The notes under the pieces were generated by a model that saw only the letters and a program-made list of their open reading frames with translations, ran no database searches and had not been told where the DNA came from. Positions 24,845 through 33,264 of a DNA stretch of 64,000 nucleotides are shown here, piece by piece. Location: assembly GCF_000422385.1 (NCBI RefSeq), contig NZ_AULR01000001.1, forward strand, positions 456,032 through 520,031, given 5' to 3'. The DNA is from Microbacterium indicum DSM 19969. Its GTDB lineage: Bacteria > Actinomycetota > Actinomycetes > Actinomycetales > Microbacteriaceae. Both the position numbers and the translations under genes were made by a program. Within the stretch, counting starts at the first letter, position 1; each line of letters opens with the position of its first letter.

Positions 24845-26297
24845 CGATCGGCCTTTCGACGGGCAGCGCGTAGAGCTGCCTCCGAGACGTCGCGGCGACC
24901 GCCGCGGCGAGAGTGACTGTACCAACGCGGCCCATGAAGATGGTCGCCGCCATGACGTAGAGCGCGGGGTCCGGGAGCGTCGCCGTGAGCCCCGTCGAGA
25001 GCCCCACGGTGCCGAACGCCGAGATGACGTCGAAGAGCACCTCGGCGATGGGGGCGTGGGTGATCTGGGCGATCGTGATCGTGCCGACCGCGACGATCGT
25101 CGCGCCCCACGCGAAGACCGCGACGGCGACGCGCTGCACGTCGCTCGGGATCCGGCGCCCGAAGGCCTGGACCGAGGGGCGGCCCTTCGCCTCCGACATG
25201 ACCGAGAGCACGAGAACCGCGAGGGTCGTGACCTTGATGCCGCCGGCCGTCGACGCGGATCCGCCTCCCACGAACATGAGCATGCAGCTGACGATCATGC
25301 TCGACCCGTAGAGCGAGTCCATGTCGACGATCGAGAAGCCGCCCGAACGCGTCATCGACGACATGAAGAACGACTGGAAGATCGTGTCGCCGACGCCCAT
25401 CGACCCGAAGGTCCCGGGGTTGCCGTACTCGAGGCCCAGGTAGGCGATCGCGCCGACGACGAAGAGCGTGATCGTCGTGATGAGGGTCAGGCGCACGTGC
25501 AGGCCCCACGTCTTGGGGTGCAGGAGGGTCGCGCGCCGGGGGTGGAAGAGGTGGCGCGAGAGCGCGAAGAGCACGGGGAAGCCGAGGGATCCGACGAAGA
25601 CCGTCGCCATGATCACCGACAGCGCGAAGTAGTCGTGCGCGAAGACCGAGATGCCGCCGTCGTTGAAGGTGAAGCCCGTGTTGGTGAACGCCATCGCCGC
25701 GTAGCCGTACGCGTGCCCGAGGCCCGACCAGAAGCCGTACTCGCGCGACATCGACGGGAGGAGGAGGACCGCCGCGAGCGCCTCGATGACGATCGTCGAG
25801 AGCGCGACCGTGCGCAGCAGCAGGCCAACCTGGCCGAGCTGCACCGCCTGCGACTCGTTGACGGCGCCGCCGTGGGCGCGGAGCGGGTTCGTGTCGCTCG
25901 CCGCCATGAGCTTCGCGCGCAGGCCGACGCGGCGCGACACGATGAACCCGAGCATCGAGGCGAGCGTCAGGGCGCCCATGCCGCCGATGTTGACGCCGAC
26001 GACGAGCACGATCTCGCCGAACAGCGACCAGTGCGACGACATGTCGACGCTCGTGAGGCCCGTGACGCAGATCATCGACATCGCCGTGAACATCGCGTCG
26101 GCGATGGGCGTCGCGTGCCCGTCGGCCGCCGAGATCGGCAGGGCGAGGATCGCCGTGAAGATCATGACGAGCGAGGCGAAGACGAGGATCGCGAAACGCG
26201 CGGGCGACTGCGTCGTGATGACCCGGAAGAGGTGCCACACCTCGCGGGCGATTCGCTCGAGCAACCCGGGGCGTGCCGCCGACTCGCCTGCGCTCAT
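24837..26297 (-). CDS. trkH: TrkH family potassium uptake protein
   Basis: Potassium channel-like transporter of 486 residues made of four M1-P-M2 repeats. The pore loops can be seen: SMICVTGLTS, FTNTGFTF, SMTRSGGFS and SAFGTVGLSTG, each with the selectivity-filter glycine. It works with TrkA at the inner membrane. The start was set at ATG 26297, which fits homologue length and has GGGGGCGG upstream; an in-frame ATG at 26339 would add 14 residues. It is divergent from the ArsR gene. Confidence 0.92.
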   Translation of the reverse strand: MSAGESAARPGLLERIAREVWHLFRVITTQSPARFAILVFASLVMIFTAILALPISAADGHATPIADAMFTAMSMICVTGLTSVDMSSHWSLFGEIVLVVGVNIGGMGALTLASMLGFIVSRRVGLRAKLMAASDTNPLRAHGGAVNESQAVQLGQVGLLLRTVALSTIVIEALAAVLLLPSMSREYGFWSGLGHAYGYAAMAFTNTGFTFNDGGISVFAHDYFALSVIMATVFVGSLGFPVLFALSRHLFHPRRATLLHPKTWGLHVRLTLITTITLFVVGAIAYLGLEYGNPGTFGSMGVGDTIFQSFFMSSMTRSGGFSIVDMDSLYGSSMIVSCMLMFVGGGSASTAGGIKVTTLAVLVLSVMSEAKGRPSVQAFGRRIPSDVQRVAVAVFAWGATIVAVGTITIAQITHAPIAEVLFDVISAFGTVGLSTGLTATLPDPALYVMAATIFMGRVGTVTLAAAVAATSRRQLYALPVERPIVG

Positions 26298-26363
26298 GCC
26301 GCGTGCCGCCCCCTGATCGACCGAATGGACGACGATCATCGTACCCGCATGCCCGCGATGTCA

Positions 26364-26369
26364 TACGCT
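26364..26369 (+). promoter_or_regulatory. -10 box TACGCT in a palindrome, leaderless promoter of ArsR gene
   Basis: TACGCT lies 7 nt before the ATG at 26377 and overlaps the palindrome ACGCT-G-AGCGT (26365-26375), a possible autoregulatory operator. Confidence 0.45.
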
Positions 26370-26376
26370 GAGCGTT

Positions 26377-26781
26377 ATGGCCGACATCTTCGACGTGATC
26401 GCCGACGGAACCCGGCGCGACATCCTCTCGCTCCTGCTCGACCGCGACCAGGATTCGCAGACGGGGACGAGCGTCTCGCAGATCGTCGCCGAGCTCAGCG
26501 TCAGCCAGCCGACGGTCTCGAAGCACCTCAAGGTGCTGCGCGAGGCGGGCCTCGTGACGGTCCGCGAGGAGGGGCAGCACCGCTTCTACCGCGTCGACGC
26601 CGAGCCGCTCGAGCAGGTCGACGACTGGCTCGTGCCGTTCTTCCACGACGAGGCCGAGCTCGCGGCCGAGGCGACGCAGTCGATCTACGCCTCGATCCCC
26701 GAGTCGGCCAACCGCCTCGCGTCGTCGATCGGCCGCACGGCCGCCGTCGTGCAGACGGCCCTCAAGCGCCTGGGCGCCTGA
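26377..26781 (+). CDS. ArsR family transcriptional regulator
   Basis: A 134-residue winged-helix repressor: DGTRRDILSLLL at the start, recognition helix SVSQPTVSKHLKVLREAGLV and wing EEGQHRFYRV. It has no cysteine residues, so it is not a thiol-type metal sensor; it resembles the small actinobacterial ArsR group. A possible operator overlaps its own start. It is divergent from trkHA and converges on phnE, and either could be a target. Confidence 0.92.
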   Translation: MADIFDVIADGTRRDILSLLLDRDQDSQTGTSVSQIVAELSVSQPTVSKHLKVLREAGLVTVREEGQHRFYRVDAEPLEQVDDWLVPFFHDEAELAAEATQSIYASIPESANRLASSIGRTAAVVQTALKRLGA

Positions 26782-26799
26782 GGACCGCCTCGGTAGCCG

Positions 26800-28596
26800 T
26801 CAGCGCAGCGCGCGCCGGATGAGGACCGAGATCGCCTCGACGACGACGACCATCGCGATGATGACGAGCAGATACGCCATCACCTGATCGAAGTGGCGCC
26901 CCTGCAGTGCGCTGAGCAGCAGGAAGCCGATGCCGCCCGCGCCGACGACGCCCAGGAGGGTCGCGGATCGCACGTTCTGCTCGACGACGTACATCAGGTG
27001 GCTCACGAGCGCGGGGATCGAGAGCGGCAGCGTCGACGCGAAGAAGACCTGCGTGCGCGTGCCGCCCGCGGCATGCAGGGCGCGCTCGGGTCCGCCCGGC
27101 ACCTCCTCCATCGAGTCGCCGATCAGCTTGGCCATGAGGCCCACGCCGCCGATCCCGAGCGCGAGCGTCGCCGCCTGCGCCCCGAAGCCCGTCGCAATGA
27201 TGAAGATGATCGCGACGACGAGGTCCGGGATCGCGCGCAGCACGAGCGCGATGCCCCGGAAGAGGTTGCGGACGAAGCCGTTCGGCGCGACGTTGCGGGC
27301 CGAGAGCGGGCCGACGACGGCCGAGATGATCGCCGTCATGAGCGTCGCGGCGAAGGCGATCTGCAGCGTCGTCGCGACGCCCGCGAGGACCGTCTCCCAG
27401 GTGCGGGAGCCGAAGTTCAGCGGCCACATCGACCGGTCGAGCGCGGGGTTCTGCACCTGCTCCCACTGCGGTCGGAGGATCGCCGTGACGTCGGGGTGCG
27501 TGTAGGCGAACGCCGCGACGACGACCGCGATCCCGAGCCACACCCACAGCGTGTTCGAGACGCGCGAGCGATCCCACGGGCGATGCATCGCGGCCTCGAT
27601 GCGCGCCGCGCGCCGCTGCGCGTCGGTGAGCGCGGGGGCGGGCCCCGGCGAGGATCCGCGCCGGGCCGCGCGCGTGACCCTGTCGCCGATGCCGCGCCCC
27701 GTCGGCTCGACGCCCAGGAGGCGCGAGCGCAGCTGCGAGGAGATGATCTCGAAGACGATGCAGAGCGCGATGATGATGAGGACGAGCGGGAGCACGCGGC
27801 GCATGCCCGACGGCCCCGCGTGGAGCGCCTCGTCGAGGTCGTAGCCGAGTCCCGCGACGCCGACGACGCCGAGGATCACGGTGCCGCGCAGGTTGATGTC
27901 GGCGCGGTGCAGCGCGACGGCGATCCACGCCGGGAGCGCCTGCGGGACGACGCCCGACCAGAACTCCTGGGCCTTCGACCCGCCGGCCGAGCGGATCGCG
28001 AGGCGCGGCCCCTCGTCGATCTGCTCGATCGCGTCGGCGAACATCTTCGAGATCATGCCGACCGAGTGCAGCCCGATCGCGGTGACGGCCGCGAGCATCC
28101 CCGAGTCGAACCAGAGGAACGCGAGGAACACGACGATCGCCATGTCGGGGACCGCGCGGGCGACGACGCCGATGCCGCGGCAGAGCGCCACCACCGCGGG
28201 GCCGGGGCTCGTGTTGCGCGCGGCGCCGTAGGCGACGGGGATCGAGAGGACGGCGGCGAGCGCGGTCCCCGCGATCACGAGCGCGAGGGTCAGGAGGATC
28301 GACTCGACGACCTCCCAGATCGGTTCGAAGCCGACCCAGGTCGTCTCGAAGACCGTGCCGTCGGCCGTCGGGGTCCCGATGACCTCCCAGCCGGGCCACT
28401 GGAGCGGCGTCGCCATCGACAGGAAGCGCTGGAGGTTGCCGCCCGTCTCGGCGATGTTGCCGAAGCTGTAGTCGAGCGCGACGAACGAGTAGACACCGAG
28501 CCCCAGCACCGCGACGATCGTCGCGTACGAGACGATCGTCGACGTGCGCGGCCGCGGGCGCGGAACCGTGAGGATCCGCTCGGCAAGCGCCGTCAC
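26800..28596 (-). CDS. phnE: Phosphonate ABC transporter permease, fused PhnE-PhnE
   Basis: A 598-residue membrane protein holding two complete PhnE-type permease domains in tandem (about residues 80-280 and 370-590). Each has its own EAA-type coupling loop: IDEGPRLAIRSAGGSKAQEF in the first and VPGGPERALHAAGGTRTQVF in the second. Most bacteria encode one such subunit, or two separate genes, so this one chain can form the channel alone. It imports phosphonates together with PhnC and PhnD. The GTG start overlaps the phnC stop (GTGA). Confidence 0.93.
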   Translation of the reverse strand: MTALAERILTVPRPRPRTSTIVSYATIVAVLGLGVYSFVALDYSFGNIAETGGNLQRFLSMATPLQWPGWEVIGTPTADGTVFETTWVGFEPIWEVVESILLTLALVIAGTALAAVLSIPVAYGAARNTSPGPAVVALCRGIGVVARAVPDMAIVVFLAFLWFDSGMLAAVTAIGLHSVGMISKMFADAIEQIDEGPRLAIRSAGGSKAQEFWSGVVPQALPAWIAVALHRADINLRGTVILGVVGVAGLGYDLDEALHAGPSGMRRVLPLVLIIIALCIVFEIISSQLRSRLLGVEPTGRGIGDRVTRAARRGSSPGPAPALTDAQRRAARIEAAMHRPWDRSRVSNTLWVWLGIAVVVAAFAYTHPDVTAILRPQWEQVQNPALDRSMWPLNFGSRTWETVLAGVATTLQIAFAATLMTAIISAVVGPLSARNVAPNGFVRNLFRGIALVLRAIPDLVVAIIFIIATGFGAQAATLALGIGGVGLMAKLIGDSMEEVPGGPERALHAAGGTRTQVFFASTLPLSIPALVSHLMYVVEQNVRSATLLGVVGAGGIGFLLLSALQGRHFDQVMAYLLVIIAMVVVVEAISVLIRRALR

Positions 28597-29486
28597 GCGG
28601 GCTCCTCGTTCACGGTGTCCCGCGCGAGGCGCTCGGCGGATCCGCGGCGCAGCTCGTTCTGGAGGACCTGCTCGCGCGCCTCGGCGAGCTCGGCGGCGAC
28701 GGCCTCGAACTCGCTGGTCGACGTCGCGACGCGGCCGTAGATCTCCATGACGGTCTCGCGGCTGATCTCGCCCGTCGGGGTGTCGAGGACGACCTCCCCC
28801 GCGCGCAGGCCGACGATGCGGTCGCCCCAGCTGAGCGCCAGGTCGACCTGGTGCAGCGAGCAGACGACCGTGAGGCCGCGCTCGGCGGCGATCTCGCGGA
28901 TGAGGCCCATGACCTGACTGCTCGACTCGGGGTCGAGCGACGCGACGGGCTCGTCGGCGAGGAGGATCTCCGGGTCCTGCATGAGCGCGCGGGCGATCGC
29001 GACGCGCTGCTGCTGGCCGCCCGAGAGCGTGTCGGAGCGCTGGTAGGCGCGGTCGAGCAGCCCGACGCGGTCGAGGTGGCCGAGGGCCCTCTCCCGCAGC
29101 GACCGGGGGTACATCATGAGGCCGACGCGCGGGCCGCGCAGGCCCGAGAGCGCACCGGTGAGCACGTTCTCGAGGACCGTCGACGGGCCGACGAGCTCGA
29201 ACTGCTGGAAGATGAAGCCGATGCGGCCGCGGAGGGCGCGCAGGGCGCGACCCGAGAGGGCCGTGACGTTCTCGCCGAGCGCCTCGACCGATCCGGTCGT
29301 CGGCGTCTCGAGCCCGTCGATGTGGCGCAGGAGGGTCGACTTGCCCGAGCCCGAGAGGCCCAAGAGGACGACGATCTCGCCGCGCGCGACGGACAGCGAC
29401 ACCCCCGTGAGGGCCGGGCTCGCGGCTCCGGGATACGTCTTGCCGAGATCCGCGATCCTGACCGCGGGGGCGTCGCTGTTCGTCAT
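28593..29486 (-). CDS. phnC: Phosphonate ABC transporter ATP-binding protein
   Basis: ABC ATPase of 297 residues. Walker A is GLSGSGKST, the Q-loop lies in FIFQQFELV, the signature is LSGGQQQRVAIARAL and Walker B is EILLADEPVASLD. It powers phosphonate import with PhnE and PhnD. A C-terminal extension of about 50 residues beyond the core (after ETVMEIYGRVA) is acidic and helical. It is the middle gene of phnD-phnC-phnE, 29 bp after phnD and overlapping phnE by 4 bp. Confidence 0.95.
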   Translation of the reverse strand: MTNSDAPAVRIADLGKTYPGAASPALTGVSLSVARGEIVVLLGLSGSGKSTLLRHIDGLETPTTGSVEALGENVTALSGRALRALRGRIGFIFQQFELVGPSTVLENVLTGALSGLRGPRVGLMMYPRSLRERALGHLDRVGLLDRAYQRSDTLSGGQQQRVAIARALMQDPEILLADEPVASLDPESSSQVMGLIREIAAERGLTVVCSLHQVDLALSWGDRIVGLRAGEVVLDTPTGEISRETVMEIYGRVATSTSEFEAVAAELAEAREQVLQNELRRGSAERLARDTVNEEPA

Positions 29487-29515
29487 CTCAGTTCACTGCC
29501 TTCTGTGTCGGCCGC

Positions 29516-30478
29516 TTACGCGCGGCAGGCCTCGACCTCGTCGGCGACCTCCGCGCACACCGTGCGGATCGTGTCGAAGTACGCGTCGTCGACGGCCTCG
29601 AAGCCGAACCAGCCGTCCGTGAGGAAGTCGTTGAGCTCGATGCCCGCGTCGGTGAGCGACGCCTGCGTGCTGTCGGCGATCGCGGCGGTCAGCTCGTCCT
29701 TGACGTCCTGCGGGAGCGCACCCTGCATGACGATCGGGGCGCCGGGGACGAGGAAGCGGTCGACCTCCTCGAGCTGGCCCGCGTCGATCAGCGGGTCGGC
29801 GTTGAGGTCCTGCGCGAAGCCGACCTGGCAGTCGGTGCCCTCGGCGACCTTCGCGGCGGTGAGGTCGTGCTCCTCGCCGTAGACGGTGTTCTCCTCGGAG
29901 ACCGTGACGCCGGCCTCCATGAGCTGCGACACGGGGATCGCGCGGCCCGAGGTCGACGTCGGGTTGACGAAGCAGACGGGCTGGTCGGCGAAGTCCTCGA
30001 GCGAGGTGACGTCGGTCGCGGCGGGGTTCTTGATCGCGACCGAGTAGTAGCCGGCGGGCTCGCCCTCGGCGGTGATCTGCGCGCCGATGGGCTCGATGTC
30101 GGCGCCGGCGGCCTGCGACTGGTAGTAGGTGAACGACGAGATCTGGGCGACGTCGATCTTGTCGGCGGCGAGGCCCTGCACCACGGCCGTGTAGTCGGTG
30201 GCCTCGAAGAACTGGACGTCCTTGCCGGTGATCTCGGCGATCCAGTCGGCGATCGGCTGGGCGTCCTGGTCGGCGCCCTCGTGGTCGGGGAGCGTCGCGA
30301 AGACGATCGTGTCGTCGCTGCCCGAGGCGAAGGTTCCCTCGGAGGTCGACGCGGCGTCGGCGGTGGCCTCGGAGGTCGCGTCGGCTGAGCCGTCGGCGGA
30401 CGAGCATCCGGCGAGGGCGGCGATGAGGGCGATGCCGGCGACGGCGGTGGTCGGGAGGCGGAAGCTGCGGAGTCGCAT
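29516..30478 (-). CDS. phnD: Phosphonate ABC transporter substrate-binding lipoprotein
   Basis: A 320-residue lipoprotein. The signal peptide ends in the lipobox LAGC (Cys25), followed by a Ser/Thr/Ala linker and a PhnD-type periplasmic-binding fold with TYYQSQAAGADIEPIG and the FVNPTSTSGRAIPVSQL anion-binding block. It captures phosphonates at the cell surface. The start ATG at 30478 gives a proper signal peptide; a longer frame starting at 30634 does not. It is first in the operon and divergent from the FAD enzyme gene across a region with PHO-box-like repeats. Confidence 0.93.
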   Translation of the reverse strand: MRLRSFRLPTTAVAGIALIAALAGCSSADGSADATSEATADAASTSEGTFASGSDDTIVFATLPDHEGADQDAQPIADWIAEITGKDVQFFEATDYTAVVQGLAADKIDVAQISSFTYYQSQAAGADIEPIGAQITAEGEPAGYYSVAIKNPAATDVTSLEDFADQPVCFVNPTSTSGRAIPVSQLMEAGVTVSEENTVYGEEHDLTAAKVAEGTDCQVGFAQDLNADPLIDAGQLEEVDRFLVPGAPIVMQGALPQDVKDELTAAIADSTQASLTDAGIELNDFLTDGWFGFEAVDDAYFDTIRTVCAEVADEVEACRA

Positions 30479-30625
30479 GTGAGCGGCCTTTCTCTCGGCA
30501 GCAGGGCGCCGCCGGAACCAGGGCGGTGGGGGTGCGTTTCCGACGGAACGGGTCGGGAACCCGTCCACCCTGGGAGCCGTCCGCGACGCCCGGCTGGCCC
30601 ATTCGCGAACCTCGAGGGTCTCGGA

Positions 30626-30643
30626 GGTGAACACTCGGCGACC
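30626..30643 (-). promoter_or_regulatory. PHO-box-like repeat pair near phnD
   Basis: GGTGAAC at 30626 and GGCGACC at 30637, 11 bp apart. On the minus strand the first reads GTTCACC, the direct-repeat unit of actinobacterial PhoP boxes. Confidence 0.45.
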
Positions 30644-30678
30644 CGGTGCGACGGTCGGATCCGCCGCACGACATGGCC

Positions 30679-30718
30679 GGTGAACACCTGCCGCACAGTC
30701 GGTGACGCCGGGGTGAAG
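30679..30718 (-). promoter_or_regulatory. PHO-box-like array of 11-bp direct repeats
   Basis: Units GGTGAAC at 30679, a degenerate unit at 30690, GGTGACG at 30701 and GGTGAAG at 30712 are all in an exact 11-bp register. On the minus strand the strongest unit is GTTCACC. The array lies 29 to 68 bp upstream of the predicted -10 of the FAD oxidoreductase gene, where an activator such as PhoP would bind. Confidence 0.55.
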
Positions 30719-30746
30719 ACCCCGGGGTGGCGCGATTCGCGCCGTC

Positions 30747-30752
30747 TACGGT
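30747..30752 (+). promoter_or_regulatory. -10 box TACGGT, leaderless promoter
   Basis: TACGGT ends 6 nt before the GTG at 30759 and lies downstream of the PHO-box-like array. Confidence 0.5.
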
Positions 30753-30758
30753 GGCACG

Positions 30759-31835
30759 GTGGATCACTCGTACGACGTCGCGGTCGTCGGCGCCGGCATC
30801 GTCGGCCTCTCGCACGCGGCCGCCGCGCACCGACGCGGGCTGCGCGTCATCGTCATCGATCGAGCACCCCGCCTCGCGGGCTCGACGGTGCGCAACTTCG
30901 GGCACATCGGCGTCTCGATGCAGGCGGGCCTCGGCCGCGAATACGCCGAGCGCTCGCGCGAGCTGTACGCCGACCTCGCGCAGTCGGCCGGGTTCTGGCT
31001 CGCGCGCCGCGGCTCGCTCATGGTCGCGACGGCCGACGACGAGATGCAGGTGCTGCGCGACGCGGGCCAGGGCAGGCTCCTCACGGCGCGGGAGATCACC
31101 GATCTCGCGCCCGTGAAGCACGCCGTCGGCGGCGTGCTCCTCAAGGACGACATGCAGGTGAACCCGCGCGAGGCCGGCCCCGCGATCGCCGCCTGGCTCG
31201 AGCGCGAGGGCGTCGCCTTCTCCTGGACGACCGCCGCCCTCGGCGCGCGCCCCGGCACCCTCTTCACGACGCGCGGCGAGATCCGCGCCGACAACGTCGT
31301 CGTCTGCGTCAACCACGACATCGATCAGCTGCTGCCCGAGGTCGCGGCCGACCACGGGATCGCCCGCTGCGCGCTCGACATGATGCTCGTCGACGGGATC
31401 GGGCTCGAGTTCCCCGTGCTCACGGCCCTCTCGATGCTGCGCTACCCCGCCTTCGCCGGCGAGGCAGCCGACGCCGTGCGGGCGCGATACGAGATCGCGC
31501 GCCCCGAGGTGCTCGACCTCGACGTGAACCAGATGTGCACCGAGGCGCCGGGGCTCGGGCTCTTCGTCGGCGACACGCACGTCGTCTCGGACGCCGCCTC
31601 GCCGTTCCAGAACGAGCGCCCCTACGAGGTCCTGCTGCGCGAGATGCGGCGCCTGTTCGGCGTCGAGGGCGTCGGTGTCCGGCAGCGCTGGCAGGGCGTC
31701 TACGCGAAGGGGCCCGGCGAATTCCTCTCCGAGACGATCGACGAGGGCGTGCATGTGAGCGCCGTCACGACGGGCATCGGCATGACGACCTCCCCCGGCT
31801 TCGGCGAAGCCGTCATCGCAGACCTCTACCGATAG
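30759..31835 (+). CDS. TIGR03364 family FAD-dependent oxidoreductase (phosphonate-associated)
   Basis: A 358-residue glycine-oxidase/DAO-like flavoprotein with an N-terminal FAD site VVGAGIVGLSHA and a matching C-terminal GIGMTTSPGFGEAVI. Its neighbours place it in the TIGR03364 group tied to phosphonate catabolism; related enzymes oxidise 2-aminoethylphosphonate or its N-methyl or hydroxy derivatives to phosphonoacetaldehyde. The exact substrate is inferred. No PhnW aminotransferase is present in this window, so this oxidase may replace it. It is followed after 7 bp by the phosphonatase-like gene. Confidence 0.85.
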   Translation: MDHSYDVAVVGAGIVGLSHAAAAHRRGLRVIVIDRAPRLAGSTVRNFGHIGVSMQAGLGREYAERSRELYADLAQSAGFWLARRGSLMVATADDEMQVLRDAGQGRLLTAREITDLAPVKHAVGGVLLKDDMQVNPREAGPAIAAWLEREGVAFSWTTAALGARPGTLFTTRGEIRADNVVVCVNHDIDQLLPEVAADHGIARCALDMMLVDGIGLEFPVLTALSMLRYPAFAGEAADAVRARYEIARPEVLDLDVNQMCTEAPGLGLFVGDTHVVSDAASPFQNERPYEVLLREMRRLFGVEGVGVRQRWQGVYAKGPGEFLSETIDEGVHVSAVTTGIGMTTSPGFGEAVIADLYR

Positions 31836-31842
31836 GCGCACC

Positions 31843-32502
31843 ATGGCATTCCAGATGATCGCGTTCGACATGGCCGGCACGACGGTCGAGGACGGCGGCG
31901 CCGTCATGGCGGCATTCTCCGAGGCGATGGACGCCGTCGGGACCGCCGACGGCACCGACGAGCGCGCGCGGGCGACGCAGTACACGCTCGACACGATGGG
32001 CCAGTCGAAGATCGAGGTCTTCCGCGCGATCACGGGATCCGAGGAGCGCGCCCGCGACGCGAACCGCGCCTTCGAGGCCGCCTACCTCGTGGGGATCCGC
32101 GACCGCGCGCGCCCGATCGACGGCGCCGAGGACGCGATCCGCGAGCTGCGCGCCGCGGGGCTGGAGGTCGCGCTGACGACGGGCTTCTCCCCCGACACCC
32201 GCGACGCCCTGCTCGACGCGCTCGGGTGGCGCGGGATCGCCGACGCCGCGCTCTCCCCCGCCGACGCGGGCCGCGGACGGCCGTTCCCCGACATGATCCT
32301 CACCGCCGCGCTCCGCCTCGGCGTGACCGACGTGCGCGACATCGCGGCGGCGGGCGACACGGCCTCCGACGTCCTCGCGGGACTGCGCGCCGGCGCGCGG
32401 ATCTCGGCCGGCGTGCTCACGGGGACGCACCACGAGTTCCCCGGGGCGACCCACGTCCTGGGGTCGGTCGCCGAGATCCCGGCCCTCGTCCTCGCGGCCT
32501 GA
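31843..32502 (+). CDS. Phosphonatase-like HAD hydrolase
   Basis: A 219-residue HAD-superfamily protein close to phosphonoacetaldehyde hydrolase (PhnX). The nucleophile Asp9 lies in FDMAGTTVEDGG, and the cap-domain lysine that forms the Schiff base in PhnX is kept: MGQSKIEVFRA, Lys56. It should cleave the C-P bond of phosphonoacetaldehyde to acetaldehyde and phosphate; it is shorter than PhnX (about 265) and belongs to the phosphonatase-like subgroup, so another aldehyde substrate is possible. It forms an operon with the FAD oxidase. Confidence 0.87.
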   Translation: MAFQMIAFDMAGTTVEDGGAVMAAFSEAMDAVGTADGTDERARATQYTLDTMGQSKIEVFRAITGSEERARDANRAFEAAYLVGIRDRARPIDGAEDAIRELRAAGLEVALTTGFSPDTRDALLDALGWRGIADAALSPADAGRGRPFPDMILTAALRLGVTDVRDIAAAGDTASDVLAGLRAGARISAGVLTGTHHEFPGATHVLGSVAEIPALVLAA

Positions 32503-32555
32503 CGACGGCAGCGGCTCAGCCGCGTCCCGCGCCGGACAAGGCCGCGGCGTCGATG

Positions 32556-32580
32556 CAGAGCACGTCGCCGACGTGCTCTG
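32556..32580. terminator. Terminator hairpin between converging genes
   Basis: A perfect 11-bp inverted repeat (32556-32566 and 32570-32580) with a 3-nt loop lies between the phosphonatase-like gene and the converging GNAT gene. Confidence 0.65.
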
Positions 32581-32638
32581 GGCCGAGAGCTCGGTGCGCG
32601 TCGAACACGCCCGACGGAGCCGCGGTCATCTGCCGACC

Positions 32639-33259
32639 TCAGTCGGCCCGGCGGCCGAACAGCCCGCGCTTCTTCTTGACAGGCGTCAGCTGCTTCTGCA
32701 GGTAGACCGTCCCGAGCCAGCGGCCGAACTTGTAGCCGACGCGCCCCATGCGGCCGACCTCCTCGAAGCCCATCTTCTCGTGCAGCGCGATGGATCCCTC
32801 GGCGCCCTTGTCGCTGATGACGGCCACCATCTGGCGCAGCCCGAACTCCTCGGACGCCTCGATGAGCGCGGTGAGGAGCGCACGGCCGAGGCCCTTGCCC
32901 GTCGCGCTCGGCCCGAGGTAGATCGAGTTCTCGGCGGTGTAGCGGTAGGAGCTCTTGCCCGACCACGGCGAGACGAGCGCGTAGCCGAGCACCTGGCCGC
33001 TCGGCGACACCGCGACGAGGAACGGCAGCCCGAGCTTGCGGATGTGCGCGTACTTCTCGGCCCACTGGCGGTGGGTCCACTTCTTCTCGTCGAAGGTCAC
33101 GACCGAGTTGGTCACGTAGTAGTTGTAGATCTCGCGGATGTCGGCGATGTCGCGCGTCTCGGCGGGGCGGATCTCGTACGCGAAGGGGCGCTCGGGTTCG
33201 GGCGCTGGGCGCAGGTGCCGCGGCAGGCGTCGGCGCTTCTGATATTCCTCCTCGAGCAT
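32639..33259 (-). CDS. GNAT family N-acetyltransferase (phosphinothricin-acetyltransferase-like)
   Basis: A 206-residue protein. After a basic N-terminal stretch it has a GNAT fold of the PAT/MddA group: IRPAETRDIADIREIYNYYV, SSYRYTAENSIYLGPSATGKGLGRALL with the acetyl-CoA loop, and a C-terminal basic tail VKKKRGLFGRRAD that is unusual. Family members acetylate phosphinothricin or methionine sulfone/sulfoximine. Its place beside the phosphonate genes may be chance, as it is on the other strand. It is 5 bp downstream of ung. Confidence 0.87.
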   Translation of the reverse strand: MLEEEYQKRRRLPRHLRPAPEPERPFAYEIRPAETRDIADIREIYNYYVTNSVVTFDEKKWTHRQWAEKYAHIRKLGLPFLVAVSPSGQVLGYALVSPWSGKSSYRYTAENSIYLGPSATGKGLGRALLTALIEASEEFGLRQMVAVISDKGAEGSIALHEKMGFEEVGRMGRVGYKFGRWLGTVYLQKQLTPVKKKRGLFGRRAD

Positions 33260-33264
33260 GGGGC

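Noticed and set aside
32503..32638. Possible small gene between the phosphonatase-like and GNAT genes
   Set aside because: Only 136 bp, holding a perfect terminator hairpin; no start with plausible coding content.
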